The notes below the pieces were generated by a model that worked only from the letters and a program-made list of their open reading frames with translations, made no database searches and was not told the DNA's origin. 26,458 nt of DNA from Candidatus Omnitrophota bacterium (lineage in GTDB: Bacteria; Omnitrophota; Omnitrophia; Omnitrophales; Danuiimicrobiaceae). Numbering within the stretch: position 1 is the stretch's first letter; every line of letters begins with the position of its first letter. Below, one piece after another: positions 1 through 7,083 of the stretch. The position numbers and the translations under genes are program-made. Where the stretch lies: the NCBI GenBank assembly GCA_016206955.1, contig JACQQO010000011.1, positions 1 through 26,458 on the forward strand, written 5' to 3'.

Positions 1-4
1 TACC

Positions 5-19
5 AAATGTATTACATTT
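5..19. promoter_or_regulatory. Perfect inverted repeat just upstream of the first gene, possible operator
   Basis: The 15-nt site AAATGTA-T-TACATTT is a perfect 7-bp inverted repeat around one central base. It ends 3 nt before the start codon of the ABC transporter binding-protein gene, where a Shine-Dalgarno sequence would be expected but none is seen. A dimeric repressor could bind here, or the AT-rich repeat could be chance. The window begins 4 nt upstream, so no promoter elements can be judged. Confidence 0.35.
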
Positions 20-22
20 AAA

Positions 23-1036
23 ATGAAATTCTTCCTGCGTATTTTCATTTTTGTATTTCTTTTTGCTGTGACCTCCGCCGAATCTCCTTCATTTTCTGCG
101 GATACCAGAATTCGCGTCGGCTACTTTCCCAATGTGACGCATGCTCCCGCTTTGATTGCTCGCGCAACTCAACATTTTGAAAAACTTTTTGAGACGAAGG
201 CAAAGATCGACTGGAAAATATTCAATGCCGGACCCGAAGCGATTGAAGCTTTATTTGCCGGAGAGCTTGATCTTCTTTACGTCGGACCTAATCCTGCGAT
301 CAACGGTTTTATCCGCTCCAAAGGCGAAGCGCTCCGAATTGTTGCCGGAGTTGCGAGCGGAGGCGCGGCATTTGTCGTGAGGCCTGAAGCAAACATAGAA
401 CGTTTCGAAGATATCAGTGGAAAACGAGTGGCGAGCCCTCAAAAAGGAAATACTCAAGATGTGGCGCTGCTCCATTTGATGAAAGAAAAAGGACTCGTTC
501 CACGTACTCAAGGCGGAACCGTTGAGGTTTTTCATATCAGCGGAGGCGATCAAATCACGGCTTTCGCAAAAAAACAAGTCGATGCCATTTGGACGGTCGA
601 GCCTTGGGTTTCAAGGCTTGTTGCAGAAGCGAACGGAAAAATCTTTTTTGAAGAGAGTGAGCTTTGGCCAGAAGGAAAATATGCGACCACTGTCCTCGTT
701 GTCCGGAAAAAATTTATGGATGATCATCCGGAGCTCGTCCAAACATGGATCGAAGGACACGTCAACATCCTCAATTTCATCACCGATCACTTCACGAAGG
801 CCAAGCATATCTTCAACGAAGAGTTAAAACAAGAAACGGGCAAGGCTCTCCCCCCGGCTTATGTGGATAAATCCTTTGGAAGAATTACGTTCACCGCAGA
901 ACCGATGGAATCTTCCGTGCTGGAGTCAGCGCGTCGCGCAAAAGAGATCGGCTATCTCGGGCGAAATGAGGTCGATTTAAAAAATCTTTACGAGCCCTCA
1001 TTTCTAAATCAATCTTCTGAAAAGGTGAAGGAATGA
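23..1036 (+). CDS. ABC transporter substrate-binding protein, nitrate/sulfonate/taurine type
   Basis: Periplasmic solute receptor of an ABC importer, 337 aa, a usual length for the SsuA/TauA/NrtA group. Residues 1-19 form a Sec signal peptide (Lys/Arg near the start, a long Phe/Val/Leu core, Ala-x-Ser-Ala before the likely cut after A19); with no lipobox Cys it should be soluble. The mature protein opens with the family's RVGYFPNVTHAPALIA block and has the GELDLLYVGPNPAINGF segment typical of the ligand-binding fold. An ATPase and a permease of the same class follow directly: its stop overlaps the ATPase start as ATGA, so the two are probably translationally coupled. The ligand (sulfonate, taurine, nitrate or another small anion) cannot be decided, and no desulfonation or nitrate-reduction gene lies nearby. 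The start is ATG with no clear Shine-Dalgarno sequence. Confidence 0.85.
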   Translation: MKFFLRIFIFVFLFAVTSAESPSFSADTRIRVGYFPNVTHAPALIARATQHFEKLFETKAKIDWKIFNAGPEAIEALFAGELDLLYVGPNPAINGFIRSKGEALRIVAGVASGGAAFVVRPEANIERFEDISGKRVASPQKGNTQDVALLHLMKEKGLVPRTQGGTVEVFHISGGDQITAFAKKQVDAIWTVEPWVSRLVAEANGKIFFEESELWPEGKYATTVLVVRKKFMDDHPELVQTWIEGHVNILNFITDHFTKAKHIFNEELKQETGKALPPAYVDKSFGRITFTAEPMESSVLESARRAKEIGYLGRNEVDLKNLYEPSFLNQSSEKVKE

Positions 1037-1869
1037 TTCTTTCGATCGAGTCTGTTTCAAAAGAATTTGATGCCCAAGCAGGCAAAATCAAAGTCTTGGA
1101 TGAAATCTCAATTCAAATTAAAGCCGGTGAATTTGTGTGTTTGGTCGGGCCTTCCGGCTGCGGAAAGACAACGCTTTTGAATATCATCGCGGGCCTTGAG
1201 CGCTCGACGGGCGGGCAGCTTCATCAAAACGGAAAAGAAATTACGGAACCCGGAAGCGACCGCGTGGTGATTTTTCAAGAAGCCGCGCTTTTTCCATGGC
1301 TCAATGTCATTCAAAATGTTGAATTTGGCCTGATAAACCGAATGGAAGCCAAAAAGCGGCGGAAAATTGCGCGTGCCCTTCTCCACTTGGTCCACCTTGG
1401 CCGGTTTGAAAAAGCCTATATTCATCAACTTTCGGGAGGGATGAAAAGCCGCGTTGCGATTGCAAGAGCGCTTGCCTTGAATCCTTCAATTCTTCTGATG
1501 GATGAGCCTTTTGCCGCTTTGGATGCCCAAACGCGTGATATCTTACACGAAGAAATCCAAGCAATTTGGGCTCAATCCAAACAAACGATCATCTTTGTTA
1601 CCCACAACGTCCGGGAAGCCGTACGGCTGGGAAACCGAGTATTTGTTTTTACGGCGCGTCCGGGTAAAATCAAAAAAGAGTTTCGGATTGACCTTCCGAG
1701 ACCGCGCGACATTAACAGTGAAGGCGTTGTGATGTACGCTAAACTCATCCAACAAGAACTTCGAGAAGAAATAGAAAAATTCTTGAAAGAAGAGGTAGAC
1801 CGTGAGTGGAGTCTTAAAAAAACTGATCTTCTACGCCCTGCTGGTACTGATCTGGGAAGCGGTATCTAG
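1033..1869 (+). CDS. ABC transporter ATP-binding protein, nitrate/sulfonate/taurine type
   Basis: Cytoplasmic ATPase subunit that powers import, 278 aa. Walker A GPSGCGKTT is at residues 39-47, the Q-loop Gln near 82, the ABC signature LSGGM at 133-137, Walker B LLMDEP at 154-159 and the switch His at 191 (THNVREA). The FQEAALFPWLNV stretch after the Q-loop is typical of SsuB/TauB/NrtD proteins. The ATG overlaps the binding-protein stop (ATGA) and has a good upstream purine run (AAGGTGAAGGA). The last 22 or so codons are read in another frame by the permease gene, giving a 68-nt overlap; the C-terminal tail is slightly longer than in most relatives. The family call is secure, the substrate is not. 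Confidence 0.9.
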   Translation: MILSIESVSKEFDAQAGKIKVLDEISIQIKAGEFVCLVGPSGCGKTTLLNIIAGLERSTGGQLHQNGKEITEPGSDRVVIFQEAALFPWLNVIQNVEFGLINRMEAKKRRKIARALLHLVHLGRFEKAYIHQLSGGMKSRVAIARALALNPSILLMDEPFAALDAQTRDILHEEIQAIWAQSKQTIIFVTHNVREAVRLGNRVFVFTARPGKIKKEFRIDLPRPRDINSEGVVMYAKLIQQELREEIEKFLKEEVDREWSLKKTDLLRPAGTDLGSGI

Positions 1870-2557
1870 ATCGGGCATCTGGCCGCCCTATCTTTTCCCT
1901 TCTCCGAAAGAAGTGGTAAAAGCATTGGCCTGGGGCTTTGGCGACCGTTCCTTCTTAATCGGAATGGGAATGAGCATTCAGCGGATATTCATCGGCTATT
2001 CGATTTCCCTCATCTTTGGAATTACGCTGGGACTTTTGATTGGGCGTTTTAAAATCTTGGATGAAACCGTTGGATCGCTCATCACGGGCCTTCAAGTGCT
2101 TCCCAGTATTTGCTGGCTTCCCTTGGCGATTCTTTGGTTTGGGCTCAATGAACAAGCCATTCAATTTGTGATTATTATGGGCGCTTTTCTTTCCATCGCC
2201 ATCGCCACCGACAGCGGCATCCGGAATATTTCCCCGATTTATCTTCGCGCCGCCAAAACGATGGGAGTAAGAGGAATGGATCTTTATGTGCGCGTAATTT
2301 TTCCGGCCGCGCTTCCTTCGATCGCGACCGGCATGAAATTGGGATGGTCTTTCGCGTGGCGTTCTTTGATGGCGGGAGAATTGCTTTTCGTCAGCGTAGG
2401 GCTCGGCCAACTCCTTCAAACGGGCCGGGAACTGAATGACATGGCTCAAGTGGTGGCGGTCATGTTTCTCATTGCCGCCGTCGGCCTTGTATTTGATCGA
2501 TTGATTTTCGCCCAATTTGAAAAGCGGCTCCGCCGTCAATGGGGCACTGCAAACTGA
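1802..2557 (+). CDS. ABC transporter permease, nitrate/sulfonate/taurine type
   Basis: Inner-membrane channel subunit, 251 aa, with about six hydrophobic segments. The N-terminus has the usual SsuC/TauC layout: a first membrane segment containing LIWEA, then PPYLFPSPKEV. The coupling (EAA) loop that docks on the ATPase lies at about residues 149-170 (RAAKTMGVRGMDLYVRVIFPAA). The start is GTG at 1802, chosen because the AGAGGT purine run lies just upstream and because the family N-terminus fits from here; this places the start 68 nt inside the ATPase gene in another frame. It is the last gene of the three-gene importer operon and is followed by a hairpin at 2578-2601. Confidence 0.88.
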   Translation: MSGVLKKLIFYALLVLIWEAVSRSGIWPPYLFPSPKEVVKALAWGFGDRSFLIGMGMSIQRIFIGYSISLIFGITLGLLIGRFKILDETVGSLITGLQVLPSICWLPLAILWFGLNEQAIQFVIIMGAFLSIAIATDSGIRNISPIYLRAAKTMGVRGMDLYVRVIFPAALPSIATGMKLGWSFAWRSLMAGELLFVSVGLGQLLQTGRELNDMAQVVAVMFLIAAVGLVFDRLIFAQFEKRLRRQWGTAN

Positions 2558-2567
2558 GAATCCTTCC

Positions 2568-2601
2568 AAAAAAAAGAAACCCCCGCGTAAAAGCGGGGGT
2601 T
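2568..2601 (-). terminator. Rho-independent terminator for cspA, possibly bidirectional
   Basis: A 9-bp perfect stem (AACCCCCGC at 2578-2586, GCGGGGGTT at 2593-2601) closes a 6-nt GTAAAA loop. Read on the minus strand it is followed by a long T-run (complement of the A-rich stretch 2568-2577), so it is a strong terminator for the cold-shock gene, whose stop lies 22 nt away. On the plus strand only TTCTT follows, so termination of the ABC operon here would be weaker. Confidence 0.85.
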
Positions 2602-2622
2602 CTTGATTGACTCAAACTGGAT

Positions 2623-2826
2623 TTAACGCTTTACAACGTTTGCAGCTTGGTCGCCCTTGGGTCCACGGACAACTTCAAATTCAACGTTGTCACCCTCATT
2701 CAGACTCTTGTATCCATCTCCTTGAATAGCGGAATGATGTACGAATACATCTCCGTTGCCATTGGAAGGGGTGATGAATCCGTAGCCTTTTTGATTGCTG
2801 AACCATTTCACAGTACCTTGTGCCAT
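2623..2826 (-). CDS. cspA: Cold-shock protein (CspA family)
   Basis: Small single-stranded nucleic-acid-binding protein of one cold-shock domain (OB fold), 67 aa from this start. It begins MAQGTVKWF and carries both RNA-binding motifs, KGYGFI (RNP1) and VFVHH (RNP2), followed by the conserved Glu/Gly-rich strand region and ending NVVKR. Such proteins melt RNA secondary structure and act as RNA chaperones or antiterminators. An upstream in-frame start at 2859 would add 11 residues (MSNFGKKGTSV) outside the domain; I prefer 2826 because AAAGGAA lies a proper distance upstream. The gene stands alone between two hairpins, has a consensus promoter 159-186 nt upstream and a long leader, a common layout for cold-shock genes. 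Whether it is cold-induced cannot be read from the sequence; the symbol is used at family level. Confidence 0.93.
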   Translation of the reverse strand: MAQGTVKWFSNQKGYGFITPSNGNGDVFVHHSAIQGDGYKSLNEGDNVEFEVVRGPKGDQAANVVKR

Positions 2827-2889
2827 GACTGATGTTCCTTTCTTGCCGAAATTCGACACGTTTTGGTTGCTGTGTGAAGCACCAAGTCT

Positions 2890-2931
2890 ACAAAAACAAA
2901 AAAACCGCGAAGCGTGTGTTACGCTTGCGGT
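2890..2931 (-). terminator. Terminator-like hairpin and T-run inside the cspA leader
   Basis: On the minus strand an 11-bp stem with one bulged base (ACCGC/GCGGT plus AAGCGT/ACGCTT, 2904-2931) around a 5-nt loop is followed by a T-rich tract (complement of 2891-2903). It lies 55 nt beyond the stop of the DUF3047-like gene and so can end that transcript. It is also downstream of the consensus promoter at 2985-3012 and therefore inside the predicted cspA leader, where it could act as an attenuator. Confidence 0.75.
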
Positions 2932-2984
2932 CTCTGGTATTTTTTCGCATTTGACCTAAAAGCTTCACATCAACTACAAAAGAA

Positions 2985-3012
2985 ATTATAACCCAATTTT
3001 TCCCAATGTCAA
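2985..3012 (-). promoter_or_regulatory. Consensus sigma70 promoter, probably for cspA
   Basis: On the minus strand TTGACA (3007-3012) and TATAAT (2985-2990) are separated by 16 nt; both hexamers match the sigma70 consensus exactly. The -10 box covers the stop codon of the DUF3047-like gene. The predicted start near 2977 gives a leader of about 150 nt before cspA. No gene other than cspA lies downstream on this strand before the terminator at 2568-2601. Confidence 0.75.
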
Positions 3013-3831
3013 CCGCAATCTTTTAAGCCACCACTGGGCTGATTCAATCACTTGAATCCCGATATTTTTCCGACCGCCGGTAGCAGGTTCCTCCATTTTT
3101 GTTCTTTCAAGGGTTAAACGGCGGAAATAAGCTTCGGAGCTAGTTCCTGTGTTATCTGAATCCGACATAAAACCGATCGCAATCAAACTCGACGGCGGCC
3201 GCTTCCCATAAAGCATTTCGTAATCCGCGACGATATCGCGCTTCTCAAACACCCATCCATTCGAACCCGGATCGGTAGGACCGTGTTGAATCACCAGGAT
3301 TTTGATTCGGCTGGAATAAGGACTTGCCGCGTGAGCGCCCTCCGGGAAATGATCATCCCACGCGTATTGAATCGTATCGGAAGTAAAGGGAGTAAGCCCT
3401 TTAAATGCAACGTAGACTCGCGCCGCATAGTCATTGTCGGACTTTGCAGCAAGGACTTGATTCCTTTTGTTTGTGGGAAACTGGATTGCCTTCCACTCCC
3501 ACGAAAGAAATGGCTGCTCAGAGGATTTTATATCAACAGGCCTAAAAGTGATCGATGAAGCATCTCGGCTTGAGGCGTGCAAAAAAGGTTCTCCGTGCTC
3601 GTCTCTTTCAATCCGGTAGGAAGTCTTTCCACTCATCCTGTGTTCTCTCCATTCTTTGAAGAAAACGGTTTCACTGAAATCAAAAGGAACGACGGCGCTA
3701 AAAGGACCTTCGGTGGGCAAAGTACCCAAATCGGAAAGAAACATCTTTGGCTCGATTTTGAATTTATAATACAGAAAGGCAGCAATCGAAATTGCGAAAA
3801 GCAATAAACAGGCCAACCAAAGACGTTTCAT
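2986..3831 (-). CDS. DUF3047-like membrane-anchored protein
   Basis: Protein of unknown function, 281 aa, resembling DUF3047. Residues 3-22 or so form a single N-terminal hydrophobic segment, so it is probably exported and held by a membrane anchor. The body has the pattern I associate with DUF3047: a SWEWKA block, NDYAARVYVAF, a central IQYAWDDHFPEG, then DIVADYEMLYGKRPP and MSDSDNTGTSSEAYFRRL near the end. No catalytic motif is evident. The start at 3831 forms an ATGA overlap with the upstream epimerase-like gene, pointing to translational coupling; a start at 3852 would add 7 residues, but the GGAGG before it directly abuts that ATG. The coupling hints at a role connected with sugar or envelope chemistry, which is inference. 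Confidence 0.75.
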   Translation of the reverse strand: MKRLWLACLLLFAISIAAFLYYKFKIEPKMFLSDLGTLPTEGPFSAVVPFDFSETVFFKEWREHRMSGKTSYRIERDEHGEPFLHASSRDASSITFRPVDIKSSEQPFLSWEWKAIQFPTNKRNQVLAAKSDNDYAARVYVAFKGLTPFTSDTIQYAWDDHFPEGAHAASPYSSRIKILVIQHGPTDPGSNGWVFEKRDIVADYEMLYGKRPPSSLIAIGFMSDSDNTGTSSEAYFRRLTLERTKMEEPATGGRKNIGIQVIESAQWWLKRLRLTLGKIGL

Positions 3832-4799
3832 AGTTTCACAGAAAGCTCGCATCCTCCTTCAAGCCGATCACCCGGCTCTAAAATTTGGACGCCCGTTCCG
3901 TTCCATCCGCGAGTATAAAAATTAAAGCCGTTATTCACGTGAGTGACAGGCTCAACCGCAACGAAATCCTTCGCTTCGCCGCTATCCTCACTCGGAGCAT
4001 AAACAACCACATGGGTAAAAATGGGATCTAACCGATATTGAACTTCAACTTTTGAACCCGGATAAATTAGGCAGATGAGATTTGAAGTTAAATCCGTAAA
4101 ACAATGATCTAAATTGGGACTCCCGAGAAGGCGCTCGGATCTTAAGTCCGTTTTGCCTGACACCGAAACCGCCGAGCTGGTCGGAATACATTTTTCATCC
4201 GGATAAACTTTCTGAGCGGGCAGCAAAAGAATAACGTCCTGATCTTGATCCGTAAGCCGCCTTTTGAAAAAAGGGTGAAAACCAAAACCGACCGGGGCAC
4301 GTTCTCGATCAACATTTTCAATCGAAAGAGACATGCGAAGGCAATTTTCTGAAATCCGAAGGCTGTGATGAAATTGAAGCTTGAAGGGATAATTGAAATC
4401 GGAGAATGTTCTTGACTCGAGGACCGCTTCAAATTTCTCATCCGTTGCAGTTTGCACTTTCCACGGACGATTTCGGACATCACCATGAATGGCAGTTTGA
4501 TCGGGAAAATTTTTCTGAAGTTGATAACGTTTGCCCTCAAATTCAAAAACTCCTTGGACAATCCGATTTGACCAAGGTGCCATGAGGTAGGAGCCATAAC
4601 GAAACGGGGGCTGATCTCCATGCAAGGCTTTAAGAAAATCCACCCATTTTCCTCTGAGATTGATCCGCAGTGTATTCCAATAGCACCCGTAATCGGGGAA
4701 AAAAGTGAGTTCCAATTGCCCGTTTTTAAGGGTATGTGGTTTTAGAGAAGATTTTAGATTCGTCTTAATTTTTTGATTTTGATATTGACTTTGTGTCAT
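3828..4799 (-). CDS. Aldose 1-epimerase (mutarotase) family protein
   Basis: GalM-superfamily beta-sandwich enzyme, 323 aa, predicted to interconvert alpha and beta anomers of a hexose or hexose phosphate in the cytoplasm (no signal peptide). Conserved family positions can be placed: N78-R79 (WSNRI), H105 (AIHG), the catalytic acid H175 (GFGFHPFF), a substrate-binding Asp at 231 (LDHCF) and the catalytic base E283 in AVEPVTHVNNGFN. The last motif is more like the GalM-related proteins of unassigned sugar specificity than classical GalM, so no symbol is given. It is the first gene of a two-gene unit with the DUF3047-like gene. The strong promoter at 4824-4852 would give a leader of fewer than about 20 nt with no Shine-Dalgarno sequence. 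Confidence 0.85.
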   Translation of the reverse strand: MTQSQYQNQKIKTNLKSSLKPHTLKNGQLELTFFPDYGCYWNTLRINLRGKWVDFLKALHGDQPPFRYGSYLMAPWSNRIVQGVFEFEGKRYQLQKNFPDQTAIHGDVRNRPWKVQTATDEKFEAVLESRTFSDFNYPFKLQFHHSLRISENCLRMSLSIENVDRERAPVGFGFHPFFKRRLTDQDQDVILLLPAQKVYPDEKCIPTSSAVSVSGKTDLRSERLLGSPNLDHCFTDLTSNLICLIYPGSKVEVQYRLDPIFTHVVVYAPSEDSGEAKDFVAVEPVTHVNNGFNFYTRGWNGTGVQILEPGDRLEGGCELSVKL

Positions 4800-4809
4800 A
4801 ATGACTCGC

Positions 4810-4838
4810 TTGAGAGACTCGGAATTTTAGACTTTAAC
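4810..4838 (+). promoter_or_regulatory. Possible sigma70 promoter for the plus-strand aminotransferase
   Basis: TTGAGA (4810-4815) and TTTAAC (4833-4838) are 17 nt apart, matching 5 of 6 and 4 of 6 consensus positions. They precede the plus-strand aminotransferase start at 4875 and interleave with the stronger minus-strand promoter. Only moderate support. Confidence 0.4.
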
Positions 4839-4852
4839 CTATAGACTGTCAA
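4824..4852 (-). promoter_or_regulatory. Strong sigma70 promoter for the epimerase/DUF3047 unit
   Basis: On the minus strand TTGACA (4847-4852) and TAAAAT (4824-4829) are separated by exactly 17 nt, an exact -35 and a 5-of-6 -10 match. The predicted start near 4817 lies under 20 nt from the ATG at 4799. Confidence 0.75.
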
Positions 4853-4874
4853 TCATAGAAACCGATACAAACTG

Positions 4875-6032
4875 ATGCCGGCCTTCAGAACTAATTGGAA
4901 GTTTTCTCCCAATCGACTTACTTCACACCTTCAAGCTTTAAAGCAATCTGGAATTAATATTATCGACCTTTCAGAATCAAACTCAACTCGCTTGGAATTT
5001 AATTATTTGAAGGCAGATCTCCTTACGCCCCTTGTCAATCCGCGGAACCTTTTTTATGAACCAGACCCCAAAGGAATGCTCGAAGCGCGATCAGCAGTCC
5101 AAAGTTATTATTTAGAAAAGAAAGTCAATGTCCCGCTGGATCATATTTTTCTAACAGCGAGCACGAGTGAAGCTTACTCGTTTCTTCTGCGGCTTTTGAC
5201 CAATGCCGGCGAGCGAGCACTGGTTCCACGGCCGAGTTATCCTTTATTTGATTTTCTCGCCGATTTAAATGACATTTCATTAGATTCTTACTCTCTGCGT
5301 TACGAAGAAGGCGCGTGGCAGATCGATTTAGAAAGTTTGGCACGAGAACTTCGCGTGGATACAAAAGCCATTATTCTCGTGAATCCCAATAATCCAACAG
5401 GTTCGTTCGTCAAACAAATTGAATTGGAAAAAATCGCAGCACTTGCTCGCAAACATTCCTTGGCGCTGATCGCAGATGAGGTGTTTTCAGACTATTTTTT
5501 CGGAGAAGATTCTATGCGCGTCACAACACTCGCCCAAATTTCAGACGTCGTTATTTTTACGCTGGGCGGGATTTCAAAAATGCTGGGGCTTCCCCAAATG
5601 AAACTGGGTTGGATTGTCGCCAATGGGCCTTCTCAAATCTTAAACCCACTTCTGGAGCGGCTCGAAATCATTCTAGACACATACCTTTCCGTCAATACGC
5701 CGGTCCAACGGGCGCTTGCTCCTTGGTTTTCACTCAAGCCTTCAATCCAAAAAGAAATTAAAGACCGGATTCAAACCAATTTCGATTTTCTCCAAGGATT
5801 TCCCACAAGCTGCCTCCAAACGGAAGGAGGTTGGTACGCCATCTTGAATCTTCCTCAAACTCAAAGTGATGAAGACTGGGCGCTTGAATTTTTGGATCGA
5901 GACCACGTTTATCTTCATCCGGGATACTTTTTTGGTTTAGAGGAAGCTCACGCCGTCGTCAGCCTTTTAGTGCCCCACGATCAATTCAAAGAAGGTATCT
6001 CTCGTATTCTTACGAGAATCAAACGGCGGTAA
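4875..6032 (+). CDS. PLP-dependent aminotransferase, class I/II fold
   Basis: Fold-type I pyridoxal-phosphate enzyme, 385 aa, cytoplasmic. Landmarks are NPNNPTG at 170-176, the cofactor-binding Asp in IADEVFSDY (D201) and the Schiff-base Lys in GGISKMLGLPQMKLGW (K235). The C-terminal region, where aspartate aminotransferases have an Arg that holds the substrate carboxylate (usual pattern R-x-S-F/L-A), reads AVVSLLVPHDQF, with Val instead of Arg at about 361. The substrate may therefore differ from that of classical enzymes, so I name only the superfamily. It stands alone on the plus strand; its last 14 nt overlap the end of pdxA on the other strand. The start is the first ATG, without a strong Shine-Dalgarno sequence. 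Confidence 0.85.
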   Translation: MPAFRTNWKFSPNRLTSHLQALKQSGINIIDLSESNSTRLEFNYLKADLLTPLVNPRNLFYEPDPKGMLEARSAVQSYYLEKKVNVPLDHIFLTASTSEAYSFLLRLLTNAGERALVPRPSYPLFDFLADLNDISLDSYSLRYEEGAWQIDLESLARELRVDTKAIILVNPNNPTGSFVKQIELEKIAALARKHSLALIADEVFSDYFFGEDSMRVTTLAQISDVVIFTLGGISKMLGLPQMKLGWIVANGPSQILNPLLERLEIILDTYLSVNTPVQRALAPWFSLKPSIQKEIKDRIQTNFDFLQGFPTSCLQTEGGWYAILNLPQTQSDEDWALEFLDRDHVYLHPGYFFGLEEAHAVVSLLVPHDQFKEGISRILTRIKRR

Positions 6033-7083
6033 GCCCCTTCTCAACTAAGCGAAGAGATTCGATAAATGAGGCAGGAGAAGCTTTATTTTGATAGGCAATA
6101 TTAAACGCGGTTCCGTGATCCGGTGACGTTCTGAGATAAGGAAGGCCGAGCGTCACATTGACGCCCGTTCTAAACGCGATCATTTTAAAAGGCGCGAGGC
6201 CTTGATCGTGGTACATCGCCACAACCGCATCGAGACGCCCTTCATAAGCTTCGTGAAAAATTTGATCTCCGGGAAGAGGGCCTTCAACTTGAATCCCCTT
6301 TTTTTGAGCTTCCTTCACCGCAGGGAGAATCATTTCATCTTCTTCGGTTCCAAATTCACTTCCGTGAGGATTAAGCGCCGCAACTCCGATTCTAGGAGAT
6401 TTGATTTTAAGCCGGTTTTTTAAAAATTCATGGGTCAGTAAAATTTTGGATGCAATTTCTTCAGTCTTTAAAGCGCTCGAAACCTTCTTAAGCGGAAGAT
6501 GAATCGTGGCAAGCGTGACTCGCAGTTTGTCGCTGACAAACATCATCGCAAACTCCTTAACGCGGGCAACATGGGCTAAATATTCAGTATGACCGGAAAA
6601 CTTGGGATCCACCAATCGAATGGCGGTTTTATTCAGAGGAGCGGTAACGAGCCCTTGAATCAAATCGCAGGCACCTTGATACGCTGCCACTTTTAATGCC
6701 GTATAAGCCAACGATCCATTCCATTTTGAAATCTCACCGACTGAAAAAAGTTCGCTCTTTGAATGCGCTTTGCCAAATACTTTTTGATAAAGCGCTTCGG
6801 CTTCCTGTGTAATATCGAGGAAATTAATTTGATTTTCCTTGAGAAGAGTGCACTCTAAGGTCGGAATTTTGTGAACGTCAAAAGAAATATTGAGCCTCTC
6901 GCTTGCAAATCGGAAAACTTCCTCGCTTCCGATAATCATGCAGATCGAGTTCTCTGAAGTTATTTCGTGGAGAGACTTTAAAATGATTTCCGGGCCGATG
7001 CCGCCCGGATCACCCATGGTGATTGCAATGATAGGCTTCAACGGATTGAAATGTAAGATTTCTTTTTCAGCTCGTCCATCCAC
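6019..7083 (-). CDS. pdxA: 4-hydroxythreonine-4-phosphate dehydrogenase
   Basis: PdxA oxidises 4-phosphohydroxy-L-threonine with NAD, and the product is condensed by PdxJ into pyridoxine phosphate in the DXP-dependent vitamin B6 route. The protein shows the N-terminal MGDPGGIGPEI, the substrate residues in SGHTEY (H165-T166), the three metal-binding His in ATIHLP (H195), LNPH (H240) and MYHDQGL (H292), and the C-terminal GLPYLRTSPDHGTA. All key residues of the family are present. The ATG at 7083 overlaps the chaperone gene upstream by 46 nt; a TTG at 7039-7041 overlaps that gene's stop as TTGA and would give a protein starting MKPIIAITMGDPGG, a better fit to the family N-terminus. The true start is unresolved. 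pdxJ is not in the window. Confidence 0.93.
   Translation of the reverse strand: MDGRAEKEILHFNPLKPIIAITMGDPGGIGPEIILKSLHEITSENSICMIIGSEEVFRFASERLNISFDVHKIPTLECTLLKENQINFLDITQEAEALYQKVFGKAHSKSELFSVGEISKWNGSLAYTALKVAAYQGACDLIQGLVTAPLNKTAIRLVDPKFSGHTEYLAHVARVKEFAMMFVSDKLRVTLATIHLPLKKVSSALKTEEIASKILLTHEFLKNRLKIKSPRIGVAALNPHGSEFGTEEDEMILPAVKEAQKKGIQVEGPLPGDQIFHEAYEGRLDAVVAMYHDQGLAPFKMIAFRTGVNVTLGLPYLRTSPDHGTAFNIAYQNKASPASFIESLRLVEKGLTAV

Noticed and set aside
1955..2569. Open frame of 204 codons on the minus strand opposite the ABC permease
   Set aside because: It is antisense to a clear permease, has low-complexity basic composition and no family pattern, so it is a shadow frame.
2827..2859. N-terminally extended form of the cold-shock protein
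   Set aside because: The extra 11 residues lie outside the cold-shock domain, and a Shine-Dalgarno sequence points to the internal ATG at 2826.
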